Source: Acidobacteriota bacterium (GTDB lineage Bacteria; Acidobacteriota; Terriglobia; Terriglobales; Acidobacteriaceae). From it: a DNA stretch of 64,000 nucleotides. The notes beneath the pieces are model-generated. The model saw only the letters and a program-made list of their open reading frames with translations. It was not told the DNA's origin and ran no database searches. The DNA lies in contig JAJYVF010000016.1 of NCBI GenBank assembly GCA_021792135.1, positions 62,001 through 126,000 of the forward strand. The letters are read 5' to 3'. Positions 45,906 to 54,140 of the stretch are shown piece after piece (within the stretch, counting starts at the first letter, position 1; every line of letters starts with the position of its first letter). A program made the translations under genes and the position numbers.

Positions 45906-46964
45906 ATGTCGAAGAGAGGATGGGCCGCGCTGGTTGCGGTCACATTGATGGGCAGCCTGAGCGCGTGCAAGTCGGCGTCCGGGCCGAGCACCGTGGCAAT
46001 TTCGGGAGCGGGCAGCACCTTTGTGTACCCCGTAATGACCCGCTGGATTCAGGGCTACTCGCAGGCCCATCCGAACGTGCAGATCAACTATCAGTCGATC
46101 GGTTCGGGAGGCGGCATCCAGCAGGTGAAGGCGAAGACTGTGGATTTTGGCGCTTCCGATGCCGCGCTCAACGATCAGCAACTGGCTGGGATGCAGCCGG
46201 TTGTACAGATTCCCGAGAGCGCAGGGCCGGTGTGCATCACCTACAATCTGCCTGGCCTGACGCAGCCGCTGCGGCTCTCGCCCGAAGCGCTGGCCGGCAT
46301 CTTCCTGGGCAAGATCAAGAGCTGGAGAGATCCCCTGCTGGCGAAGGACAACCCGGGCATCAAGCTGCCGAAGGTGGATGTCGTTGTTTCCCACCGCTCC
46401 GACGGCAGTGGTACGACCGCCATCTTTACCACCTACCTCTCAACCGTTAGTCCGGAATGGAAGAGCAAGGTGGGCGCGGGGACGGCTGTGAGCTGGCCGA
46501 CAGGAATCGGCGGCAAGGGCAGCGAAGGCGTGACGGGGAATATCCGCAACGCGCCGGGAGCCATCGGCTACGTGGAGCTGACCTATGCGCAGCAGAACCA
46601 CCTGCCTACGGCTGCGATCAAAAACGCAGCAGGGCAGTACGTGCAGCCCACCGCCCAGGGGACCACGGATGCCATCGCCGCTTTCAGCGCGCAGCTGGCC
46701 CAGGATCCGCGTACGCCGATCGTGAATCCGCCGGCGACTGCGGGCACCGCTTATCCGATCTCCGGACTGACCTTCCTGATCATTCCCAGGGACGGCCCGG
46801 ATAAGGCCAAACGTACCGCACTGAAGCAGTTCATCGAGTACATCATCACCGATGGGCAGACGGTCGCCGGAACGTTGAACTATGCTCCGCTGCCCGACGG
46901 CGTGAAGCAGTACGACCAGCAGCAGTTGCAGCAGCTGACCGCCGGCGGACAGCCCATCAGCTAA
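45906..46964 (+). CDS. pstS: phosphate ABC transporter substrate-binding lipoprotein
   Basis: A 352-residue periplasmic phosphate-binding protein with a lipoprotein signal (lipobox LSAC, Cys21). Phosphate-ligand motifs are GAGSTFVYPV, SIGSGGGIQQV, the Asp region DFGASDAAL and HRSDGSGTT. The canonical fold runs to FIEYIITDGQ. No pstC, pstA or pstB follows; a strong terminator ends the unit 16 bp downstream, so this is an orphan pstS copy. Confidence 0.95.
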   Translation: MSKRGWAALVAVTLMGSLSACKSASGPSTVAISGAGSTFVYPVMTRWIQGYSQAHPNVQINYQSIGSGGGIQQVKAKTVDFGASDAALNDQQLAGMQPVVQIPESAGPVCITYNLPGLTQPLRLSPEALAGIFLGKIKSWRDPLLAKDNPGIKLPKVDVVVSHRSDGSGTTAIFTTYLSTVSPEWKSKVGAGTAVSWPTGIGGKGSEGVTGNIRNAPGAIGYVELTYAQQNHLPTAAIKNAAGQYVQPTAQGTTDAIAAFSAQLAQDPRTPIVNPPATAGTAYPISGLTFLIIPRDGPDKAKRTALKQFIEYIITDGQTVAGTLNYAPLPDGVKQYDQQQLQQLTAGGQPIS

Positions 46965-46979
46965 CTGCAGAACAAATGA

Positions 46980-47005
46980 GGGGCGCGAATCATCGCGCCC
47001 CTTTT
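46980..47005 (+). terminator. Rho-independent terminator of pstS
   Basis: A perfect 9-bp stem GGGGCGCGA / TCGCGCCCC with a 4-nt loop (ATCA), followed by TTTT. It begins 16 bp after the pstS stop. It is also the probable target hairpin of the adjacent group IIC intron derivative. Confidence 0.93.
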
Positions 47006-47009
47006 GCAT

Positions 47010-47471
47010 GTGCGCCCGGCATGGGCGCACTCTGACGGGTGCAAGTCCCGAAGGATGGAGTGGTGTGCAGGAGCGAGTGGCAGCGCAGGTTCCTGGGCTG
47101 CAGCTTCTGGGTGGCGCCCGGCGGCAAGATCCAACGCCGGGTAGCCAGCAAGCCGATGGCCGCGTTCAGGCAGCGGGTGCGGAAACTCACCCGTCGCGCG
47201 GGCGGGCGCAGTCTCGAAGCAGCGACACTGTTTATCGGGAACTGCTGGCTCTGGGAGCTTGCTCTGATGTTGCTGCGCAAGTGGCGGCCAACACCCGCCG
47301 CTGGTGGCGCAGCAGCGGGATGCTCCTGAACGCGGTTCTGAATCCGGCATGGGCGGACAGGCTGGGTGTACCCCGTCTCGGTTGACCTCAACTTCCTGAA
47401 CCGCCCGCTGCGGACCCGCATGCCGGGTGGTGTGGCAGGGGAGAGCGGCCATCCGCTCCCCCTCTGCCGAT
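47010..47471 (+). mobile_element. internally deleted group IIC intron (miniature derivative)
   Basis: The segment starts GTGCGCCCGGCATGGGCGCA, the 5' end typical of bacterial group II introns, and ends ..TGCCGAT. Near the 3' end a domain-V-like hairpin is complete: ACCGCCCG (47400-47407) pairs with CGGGTGGT (47424-47431), TGCG with CGCA around loop GACC, with the TGC bulge (47421-47423). A domain-VI-like hairpin follows (about 47434-47469). In between is a shortened frame of the intron-encoded protein. The length of 462 bp contrasts with about 1.8-2 kb for complete IIC introns, so most of domains I-IV and the reverse transcriptase are gone. It lies 4 bp after the T-run of a terminator, the preferred IIC insertion site. 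Exact ends are inferred from consensus. Confidence 0.8.
47084..47385 (+). pseudogene. group II intron reverse transcriptase/maturase, C-terminal remnant
   Basis: The first block (47084 to about 47224) encodes RRFLGCSFWVAPGGKIQRRV and MAAFRQRVRKLTRRAGGRSL, typical of the maturase X/thumb region of intron-encoded proteins. From about 47224 the reading shifts frame to TVYRELLALGA..DVAAQVAANTRRWW and GMLLNAVLN..WADRLGVPRLG, the usual C-terminal end of IIC-type proteins. The whole RT domain and the piece between the two blocks are missing. Non-functional. Confidence 0.85.
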
Positions 47472-47522
47472 CGTGGTTGCGCGGCCTTGTCAGCAGAATG
47501 TAACTTCCAGACCAAGAGGAAT

Positions 47523-48587
47523 ATGGAACCCGTCACGCACTTTCTCACCGGGGCCTGCCTTGGACGCTCTGGCTTCAACCGGAAGACCGCTTATGCCACC
47601 CTGGCCATGACCCTCGCCGCGGAAGCTCCGGATCTCGATATGCTGTGGGGCTTTCGCGGGCCTGTCTCTGTCTTTCAGCACCATCGCGGCATCACCCATA
47701 CGATCTGGGCCGCCCCAGTTGTCGGCCTGGTCACCACCGGTTTCGTCTGGCTGGTGCACCGGCTGCGCAAAAAAGATCCTGCCATTCCTCCCCGATGGGG
47801 GCTCATCTGGCTTTTTGCCATGATCGCCCAGCTCAGCCACCTCCTCCTCGACTACACCAACAACTACGGACTCCGCCCGTTCTTTCCCTTTGATCCGCAC
47901 TGGTATGCCTGGAGCATCGTCTTCATCTTCGATCCCTGGATGTTTCTGGTTCTCCTCAGCGCCCTGGTGATCCCCTGGATTCTCGGGCTCGCCGAAGGCG
48001 AAATCGGCGCCCGCAAAAAGCCCTTCCGCGGCCGTGGCTGGGCCATTGCCGCCCTCACCTTCGTTCTCCTCTGGTGGGGCCTCCGGAATGCCGAGCATCT
48101 GCACGCCATGGAGTTGGTCAGAACCGGCAGCTACACCCGCGAGCCTCTGCTGCGCGTCGCCGCCGAGCCTCACATGCTGGATCCCTTCCGCTGGCACGCC
48201 CTCATGGAAACTCGCGACTACTACCAGACGGCAGCCGTTCAAACCCTCAGCGACGAGGTCGACACGGGGGCGAACGACATCATCTACAAGCCTCGTGTTA
48301 CCCCGGCCGTGGCCGCCGCCAGGCAGTCGTATCTGGGACGGGTGTATCTGGACTGGTCGCAGTGGCCTCTGACCACCGACGATGGGCCTGTGCCGGCGCC
48401 CGGTTCGAATCTTCTGCCTCTGCCTGCCTGGCATACCGTCGAGTTCCAGGATCTCCGCTTCGGCTATACTCCTCTGGCCGCAGAGGCTGCGGATCCGCCG
48501 CACGGCTCCCCCCTCAGCGGCTGGGTCTACGTCGGGCCTGCGCGCGCCATGGAAGGCATGTTTATGGGCGGACGGGAGCAGCACTGA
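47523..48587 (+). CDS. metal-dependent hydrolase-like integral membrane protein (DUF457/YdjM type)
   Basis: A 354-residue membrane protein. The N-terminus MEPVTHFLTGACLGRSGFNRK, the APDLD(M) motif and HHRGITHTIWAAP and SHLLLDYTNNYGLRPFFPF motifs are the His/Asp-rich signature of the DUF457 (YdjM/LexA-regulated) family. Five or so helices are followed by a soluble C-terminal half. ATG 47523 is preferred because the family motif begins there; the longer frame runs back into the intron 3' end. Only 51 bp separate the start from the intron, so its promoter region may have been affected by the insertion. Confidence 0.85.
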   Translation: MEPVTHFLTGACLGRSGFNRKTAYATLAMTLAAEAPDLDMLWGFRGPVSVFQHHRGITHTIWAAPVVGLVTTGFVWLVHRLRKKDPAIPPRWGLIWLFAMIAQLSHLLLDYTNNYGLRPFFPFDPHWYAWSIVFIFDPWMFLVLLSALVIPWILGLAEGEIGARKKPFRGRGWAIAALTFVLLWWGLRNAEHLHAMELVRTGSYTREPLLRVAAEPHMLDPFRWHALMETRDYYQTAAVQTLSDEVDTGANDIIYKPRVTPAVAAARQSYLGRVYLDWSQWPLTTDDGPVPAPGSNLLPLPAWHTVEFQDLRFGYTPLAAEAADPPHGSPLSGWVYVGPARAMEGMFMGGREQH

Positions 48588-48692
48588 TTTGCTGCCGTCA
48601 AACCTGGGCTCTCATGCTGCTGCAACGGTCGCTTGACCGTCGGGCATTGCATCCGCAGAATGGAAAAAGACTGATTTCGGTTTGCCGAGGGA

Positions 48693-49226
48693 ATGATGGG
48701 CGCATATCTGCTGGTGGTTGTTGCTGTCCTGAGTCGGATCGTGCCGCATCCGTGGCTGAATTTCACTGCTGTTGGTGCAGGCCTGCTCTTTTTCGGAGCG
48801 CGCCGTCCCCTGCGCGAAATGATTCTTCCGGTCGCGGCGCTGATGGCGACCGACTATTACCTCACCGTTTTCTCCTACGGTTACCCATTCCACACCGGCG
48901 CCTATCTCGTGACCTGGGCATGGTATGCCGCGATCGTCGTGCTGGGATGGATGCTGCTGCGAAAGCAGGTGACGGTGGCGCGACTGATCGCGGCGCCGGT
49001 TCTGTCGGCCACGTCGTTCTTCATTGTGACGGACTTCGCGGTATGGGCGGGCGGGACGTTGTATCCCCACACGATGGCGGGGCTGGACGCATGCTATGCC
49101 GCGGCGATTCCCTTTTACCGCAATGATCTGCTGTCGACCCTTCTTGTTACGGGGATTGCCTTCGGGCTGCCGCTCGCAGCGCGTCGCATGGCCGAACACC
49201 GGACACACGGGAAGCTGGCAGCATAA
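48693..49226 (+). CDS. DUF6580-type integral membrane protein
   Basis: A 177-residue protein with five predicted helices. LLVVVAVLSRIVPHPWLNFTAVGA and the MATDYYLTVFSYGYPFH, YPHTMAGLDACYAAAIPFYRNDL segments match a small bacterial membrane family (DUF6580) of unknown function, sometimes likened to S-components of vitamin transporters. A GAGGGA site precedes the double ATG. It ends before a hairpin shared with acnA. Confidence 0.75.
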   Translation: MMGAYLLVVVAVLSRIVPHPWLNFTAVGAGLLFFGARRPLREMILPVAALMATDYYLTVFSYGYPFHTGAYLVTWAWYAAIVVLGWMLLRKQVTVARLIAAPVLSATSFFIVTDFAVWAGGTLYPHTMAGLDACYAAAIPFYRNDLLSTLLVTGIAFGLPLAARRMAEHRTHGKLAA

Positions 49227-49244
49227 TCTTCGCGGCACGCCAAG

Positions 49245-49278
49245 ACAGGAGCGGCCACCCTGGGGTGGCCGCTCCTGT
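49245..49278. terminator. bidirectional terminator between DUF6580 gene and acnA
   Basis: A perfect 15-bp stem, ACAGGAGCGGCCACC / GGTGGCCGCTCCTGT, with loop CTGG. It lies in the 63-bp gap between two convergent genes and is followed by TT on the + side and CTT on the - side. The T-tracts are short but the stem is very stable. Confidence 0.85.
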
Positions 49279-49289
49279 TTGCGCCGGAT

Positions 49290-52094
49290 CTATTTCTGCG
49301 CCGCGAGCTGCCGCAGCACGTACTGCAGGATGCCGCCGTGCTCGAAATAGAGAATTTCCTGCGGAGTATCGATGCGGATCCGAGCTTCGAAGGTCTTCGC
49401 TTTGCCGGCAGCGTCGGTTGCCCGAACCGCCAGTGTCCGGCCGTTGGCAAATCTCGTATCCAGCCGCTCCTGGAGGCCGATGAAGTCATAGGTTTCCTCG
49501 CCGGTCAGCCCCAGCGATTCGGCATTCTTTCCTGCCTCGAACTGCAGGGGCAGAATCCCCATGCCCACCAGGTTCGAACGGTGGATGCGCTCGAAGCTCT
49601 CTGCAATGACGGCTCGGACGCCGAGCAGCCGCGGGCCTTTCGCCGCCCAGTCGCGCGATGAGCCTGAGCCGTATTCTTTCCCTGCAAGGATGATGAGCGG
49701 TACATTTCGCCCGGCATATTGCACCGAGGCGTCGTAGATGCTCATCTGCTCGCCTTCCGGCAGCAGGCGGGTGACGCCGCCCTCCGTGCCCGGCGCAAGC
49801 TTGTTCCGCAGGCGCACGTTGGCGAAGGTGCCGCGCACCATCACCTCATGATTGCCGCGGCGCGATCCGTAGGAATTGAAGTCGGCCGCTTTTACGCCGT
49901 GCTCTGTGAGGTATTTGCCCGCGGGCGAGTTCAGCTTGATCGAGCCGGCTGGTGAAATGTGATCCGTCGTCACGCTGTCGCCCAGGACCGCCAGCACCCG
50001 CGCGCTCCGGATCTCCTCCACCGGCGCAGGCCGCGCCGGCATGCCGTCAAAATACGGGGCCTTGCGAATGTACGTCGAATCGCGCTCCCACTGGTAGACA
50101 TTGCCGGTGGGGAAGCTCAGCTTCTGCCAATTGGCATCGCCTTCTGTCACCGTCGCATATTCCTTGCGGAAGCTGTCTGACGTGATTGCCGAAGCCATCA
50201 CCTCCGACACCTCTTTTTGCGAAGGCCAGATGTCGCGCAGGTAGACGGCCTTCCCGGCACGATCCTTGCCGATCGGCTCGTTTTCAAAGTCGTGGTCGAT
50301 CCGCCCGGCCAGCGCATAGGCTACAACGAGCGGAGGCGACATCAGATAATTCGCCCGCACATCGGAGTTGATGCGGCCTTCGAAATTGCGATTTCCGCTG
50401 AGCACCGAGACGGCTACCAGCCCATGCTCCTCGATGGTCCTGGAAATGTCCGAGGGCAGCGGTCCGGAGTTCCCAATGCAGGTGGTGCAGCCGTACCCCA
50501 CCACATTGAAGCGCAGCTTGTCGAGCCACGGCAGCAGCCCCGACTTCTCGTAGTAATCCGTCACCACGCGCGACCCCGGAGCCAGCGAGGTCTTCACCCA
50601 CGGCGGAACCGTCAATCCTTTCTCGACGGCCTTTTTCGCGAGCAATCCAGCTGCGACCATAACCGAAGGGTTCGAGGTATTCGTGCAGCTCGTGATGGCG
50701 GCAATCACAATTGAGCCGTGATCGAGGTACGGCTCCACATCAACGCCGAAGCGCTCTTTCACGGTGTGGGCGATGTGGCCGTTGCCGGAGGGTTCAGCGA
50801 CAGCCTGGGTCGACTGCACATTGCCGTTCGAAGACCTATGACCGCCTTCGCCTTCCCAGCGCTGCGCCTGCCGCTCGCCGAGCTTGCCGGCATTCGGGCC
50901 CAGCAGGGACGGGAGCTGCTTCCTGAAGCTCGCGCCTGCCTCGCGCAGCAGCACGCGGTCCTGCGGCCTTTTCGGTCCCGCAATGCTGGGCTCGACCTGC
51001 GCCAGATCGAGCGCGATGGTCTGCGAATACTCAGCCTCGGTGGATTCGGCTGTATGGAAGAGCCCCTGCTCGCGGAAATATGCCTCGACCAGGGCGATCT
51101 GTTCTTCGCTGCGCCCGGTGAGCCGCAGATAACGAAGCGTCTCGGCATCCACAGGGAAGATCCCGCAGGTTGCGCCGTATTCCGGAGCCATGTTGCCGAT
51201 CGTTGCGCGATCCGCCAGCGGCAATTCGGCAACACCCGGGCCGTAGAACTCCACAAACTTGCCCACGACGCCCAGCTTGCGCAGCATTTCCGTCACGGTC
51301 AGAACCAGATCCGTCGCTGTCGCGCCCTCGCGCAGCCTGCCGGTCAGCCTGAATCCGACCACCTGCGGCACCAGCATCGACACGGGCTGACCCAGCATCG
51401 CCGCCTCGGCCTCGATGCCGCCCACGCCCCAGCCCAGGACGCCCAGGCCGTTGATCATGGTGGTGTGCGAATCGGTGCCCACCAGGGTGTCAAAGTACGC
51501 CCGCAGCTTCGGGCCGGAAGTCGTGAACACTACGCGTGCGAGATGTTCGAGGTTGACCTGGTGGCAAATGCCCATCCCTGGCGGCACAGCAGAGAAGTTG
51601 CGGAAGGCTGTCTGTCCCCATTTGAGAAACGCGTAGCGCTCCCGGTTCCGCTGGAACTCGAGCGCCGCGTTCACGCTGTACGCATTGCTCGTTCCGAATT
51701 CATCCACCTGCACCGAGTGATCGATCACCAGTTCCGCCGGCTGGAGCGGATTGATCTTCTGCGGATCTCCGCCGAGCTGCTTCATGGCATCGCGCATGGC
51801 CGCCAGATCGACAATCGCCGGAACGCCGGTGAAGTCCTGCATCAGCACGCGCGCCGGCATCCACGAAATTTCCCGCGAAGGCTCGGCTCTGGGATCCCAT
51901 TTTGCGAGGAACTCAATGTCCTCGGCGGTGACGCTCTTGCCGTCTTCATAGCGCAGCAGGTTTTCCAGCAGGATGCGCAGGCTGTAGGGAAGCCGGCTCA
52001 GAGGCAGACCACCCTTCTCCAGCGCGCTCAGCCGGAAAATCTCATAACTCATGCCGCCGGCTTTCAGCTCGGACTGGCTGCCGAAGGTATTCAT
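49290..52094 (-). CDS. acnA: aconitate hydratase A
   Basis: TCA-cycle aconitase (citrate to isocitrate), 934 residues, with the [4Fe-4S] ligands in AITSCTNTSNP and GYGCTTCIGNSGPL and substrate-binding segments GTDSHTTMINGLGVLGWGVGG, identified by 'DSHTTM', and GSSRDWAAKGP. It contains a low-complexity linker at about residues 425-460 (EGEGGHRSSNGNVQ). The ATG at 52094 is supported by AAAGGATTT just before it; an in-frame ATG 30 bases upstream is less likely. Single-gene unit. Confidence 0.97.
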   Translation of the reverse strand: MNTFGSQSELKAGGMSYEIFRLSALEKGGLPLSRLPYSLRILLENLLRYEDGKSVTAEDIEFLAKWDPRAEPSREISWMPARVLMQDFTGVPAIVDLAAMRDAMKQLGGDPQKINPLQPAELVIDHSVQVDEFGTSNAYSVNAALEFQRNRERYAFLKWGQTAFRNFSAVPPGMGICHQVNLEHLARVVFTTSGPKLRAYFDTLVGTDSHTTMINGLGVLGWGVGGIEAEAAMLGQPVSMLVPQVVGFRLTGRLREGATATDLVLTVTEMLRKLGVVGKFVEFYGPGVAELPLADRATIGNMAPEYGATCGIFPVDAETLRYLRLTGRSEEQIALVEAYFREQGLFHTAESTEAEYSQTIALDLAQVEPSIAGPKRPQDRVLLREAGASFRKQLPSLLGPNAGKLGERQAQRWEGEGGHRSSNGNVQSTQAVAEPSGNGHIAHTVKERFGVDVEPYLDHGSIVIAAITSCTNTSNPSVMVAAGLLAKKAVEKGLTVPPWVKTSLAPGSRVVTDYYEKSGLLPWLDKLRFNVVGYGCTTCIGNSGPLPSDISRTIEEHGLVAVSVLSGNRNFEGRINSDVRANYLMSPPLVVAYALAGRIDHDFENEPIGKDRAGKAVYLRDIWPSQKEVSEVMASAITSDSFRKEYATVTEGDANWQKLSFPTGNVYQWERDSTYIRKAPYFDGMPARPAPVEEIRSARVLAVLGDSVTTDHISPAGSIKLNSPAGKYLTEHGVKAADFNSYGSRRGNHEVMVRGTFANVRLRNKLAPGTEGGVTRLLPEGEQMSIYDASVQYAGRNVPLIILAGKEYGSGSSRDWAAKGPRLLGVRAVIAESFERIHRSNLVGMGILPLQFEAGKNAESLGLTGEETYDFIGLQERLDTRFANGRTLAVRATDAAGKAKTFEARIRIDTPQEILYFEHGGILQYVLRQLAAQK

Positions 52095-52461
52095 GGCAAA
52101 TCCTTTCGTAGGTAAGGGGCGCAAGGACTCGCTCCCACCAGGCAGGCGGAGCGGGAATCGGGCGGACGGTCAGGCGGAAGGACGTCGTCCACGGTCGGGA
52201 CGGCCACGCCGGAAGCGCCGGAGAAGAGGCGGAAACAGAAGGACCAGGTGCATCGTCACCGCTTCGTATTGTAGAGCCATTTCCGATTCAGAGGCATCGG
52301 GCTCCCGACGTCCCTCATGAATTATTCTTAACATCCTGGCGTTAACTACGGTTTACAGGTGCGGACCCGCCGGATACACTCAGGACAAGCCGCCGCCGGA
52401 TTTCACCAGGCGGGAAAAGCCGTACAGAGGCGAACGAGAACGAAAGCCCCGGGGTTCCAAT
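52095..52461. other. 367-bp divergent intergenic region (acnA / Nramp-like gene)
   Basis: No gene is visible. It must contain the acnA promoter and the promoter of the transporter operon. An AT-richer stretch at about 52255-52350 (GAATTATTCTTAAC and GCGTTAACTACGG) is the likeliest promoter-containing part; no box is assigned. Confidence 0.4.
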
Positions 52462-53850
52462 TTGAACGCGAGTGTGCAACCCGGACAGGAAAGGAGCGTC
52501 GCGACGCCGGGCGATGTCCTCGTCACGCATGAGGACCTCGACCGCGCCTTCGATCGTGCCCGGGTTTCGGCTGCCCGCCATCGCCGCGGCTTCAGCTCGC
52601 GCGTCTGGCTTCTCTGGCTGCTGATCGGTCCAGGCATTCTCGTCATGCTGGGCGAGAACGACGGCCCCAGCATGCTCTCCTACGCCGCCACCGGAGCGAA
52701 ATTCGGCGTGGGTTTCTTCGTCCCATTCGTCATCCTCACCTTTGCCATGGCTCTGGTTGTGCAGGAGATGACCGTCCGCCTTGGCGCCGCCACCCATCGC
52801 GGCCATGCCGAGCTGATCTTCGAGCGCTTCGGCCCGTTCTGGGGATGGTTCTCGATGATCGACCTCACCATCGGCAACTTCCTGACGCTGATCACCGAGT
52901 TCATCGCCATCCGCGCCGGCCTGGGTTTCTTCGGCATTCCGCCCTGGGCGGCGGTCCTCATCGCGCTGGCCATCCTCTACTTCGCCCTGCTCAGCCACCG
53001 CTACTGGACCTGGGAGCGTGTCACCCTCGCCGCTGCTGCTTTCAACCTCATCTTTATTCCCGTGGCGCTCATGGCCCACCCCAGCTGGAGCGCCGTCGGC
53101 CATGCCCTTGTCACCTGGAAGCCGCTGCCGCCTCTCAGCAAGGACACGGTCCTCATTATCCTGTCCGACATCGGAGCCACCGTTACCCCGTGGATGCTCT
53201 TCTTCCAGCAGAGCGCTACTGTGGACAAGGGGCTCACCACCCGAGACATTCATTTTGGCCGCATCGATACGCTGCTCGGCGCGGCTCTTGCAGCCGCGGC
53301 GGCGCTCGGTGCGATCCTCGCGACGGCTCCGCTCTTCGCCCACCAGATGAGCACCGCAAACTACGAGGCCGCTCAGTTCGCTCAGGCTCTCGAGCCGATC
53401 ATCGGCCGCTTCGGCGCGGCCCTCTTCGCCCTCGGCATGGTGGAGGCCGGCATCGTCGCCTCCATCACTATCTCCACCTCGTCGGCCTATGCCTTCGGCG
53501 AAGTCGCCCGCCGGCCGCACAGCCTCAACCTCCCCATTGGGGAAGGGAAGTCCTTCTATTCCGTCCTTTTTCTCTGCGCTGCCGCTGCCGCCGGCATCGT
53601 GCTCATCCCGGGACTGCCTCTGGTCTTCGTTGTCCTCGTCGTCAATGTTGTTGCCGTGCTCGCCATGCCCCCGGCGCTCTTCTTCCTCTATCTGCTCGTG
53701 AATGACAAGGAAATCATGGGCGAAGTCCCCAGCCCGCGCTGGGCCAACGCGCTGGCCGCGGCCGTTGTCGTTTTGCTCACCGCCGCCGGCGTTCTCTATG
53801 GAGTCAGTGTCGTAGCGCCGGGCGCCTTTGCCTGGCTGGGGGCGCGATGA
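52462..53850 (+). CDS. Nramp-related divalent cation transporter
   Basis: A 462-residue membrane transporter with about 11 helices. It aligns to Nramp/MntH: TM1 GPGILVMLGENDGPSMLSYA, TM6 region GATVTPWMLFFQQSATVDKG. The canonical metal-site motifs DPGN (TM1) and MPH (TM6) are altered to D67-G-P-S and T242-P-W-M. The Asp is kept, while the Met that confers transition-metal selectivity is absent. This resembles Nramp-related magnesium transporters more than Mn/Fe importers, though specificity is inferred. The start is TTG 52462; an alternative GTG lies at 52474. It overlaps the next small gene by 4 bp. Confidence 0.88.
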   Translation: MNASVQPGQERSVATPGDVLVTHEDLDRAFDRARVSAARHRRGFSSRVWLLWLLIGPGILVMLGENDGPSMLSYAATGAKFGVGFFVPFVILTFAMALVVQEMTVRLGAATHRGHAELIFERFGPFWGWFSMIDLTIGNFLTLITEFIAIRAGLGFFGIPPWAAVLIALAILYFALLSHRYWTWERVTLAAAAFNLIFIPVALMAHPSWSAVGHALVTWKPLPPLSKDTVLIILSDIGATVTPWMLFFQQSATVDKGLTTRDIHFGRIDTLLGAALAAAAALGAILATAPLFAHQMSTANYEAAQFAQALEPIIGRFGAALFALGMVEAGIVASITISTSSAYAFGEVARRPHSLNLPIGEGKSFYSVLFLCAAAAAGIVLIPGLPLVFVVLVVNVVAVLAMPPALFFLYLLVNDKEIMGEVPSPRWANALAAAVVVLLTAAGVLYGVSVVAPGAFAWLGAR

Positions 53851-54083
53851 CCGATCTGAAACTGCCCCACGAGCACCACCGGCACGAGCACGTTGCCGGT
53901 CCTGCCGAAGCATCCTGGATCCTCTCCACGCTCGAGCGCGATCAGCTCGTGGTGGAGAAAAACGCCCCCGTTCCGCGCCGCCGCCTGCGCGGAGCCGAGT
54001 TGCTTCTTCTGTGGGCTCTCCGCATCTATCTCCTCTTCATGCTGGCCGTCGTATTCTGGCAAGCCTGGACGGCCACCCACTGA
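53847..54083 (+). CDS. small His-rich single-pass membrane protein
   Basis: A 78-residue protein. The N-terminus is HEHHRHEH (six His/acidic alternations at residues 8-15), followed by a charged stretch (STLERDQLVVEKNAPVPRRRLRG), then one TM helix (about 50-72). The start overlaps the transporter stop (ATGA), so the pair is translationally coupled. The His cluster could bind metal ions on one side of the membrane and assist or gate the transporter. This is context inference; I recognise no family. Confidence 0.75.
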   Translation: MTDLKLPHEHHRHEHVAGPAEASWILSTLERDQLVVEKNAPVPRRRLRGAELLLLWALRIYLLFMLAVVFWQAWTATH

Positions 54084-54140
54084 GTTGGCGCTTCCTCGCC
54101 GCCTGCGATAGGCTCTGGACTGGAGCAAACAGCCAAAAGC

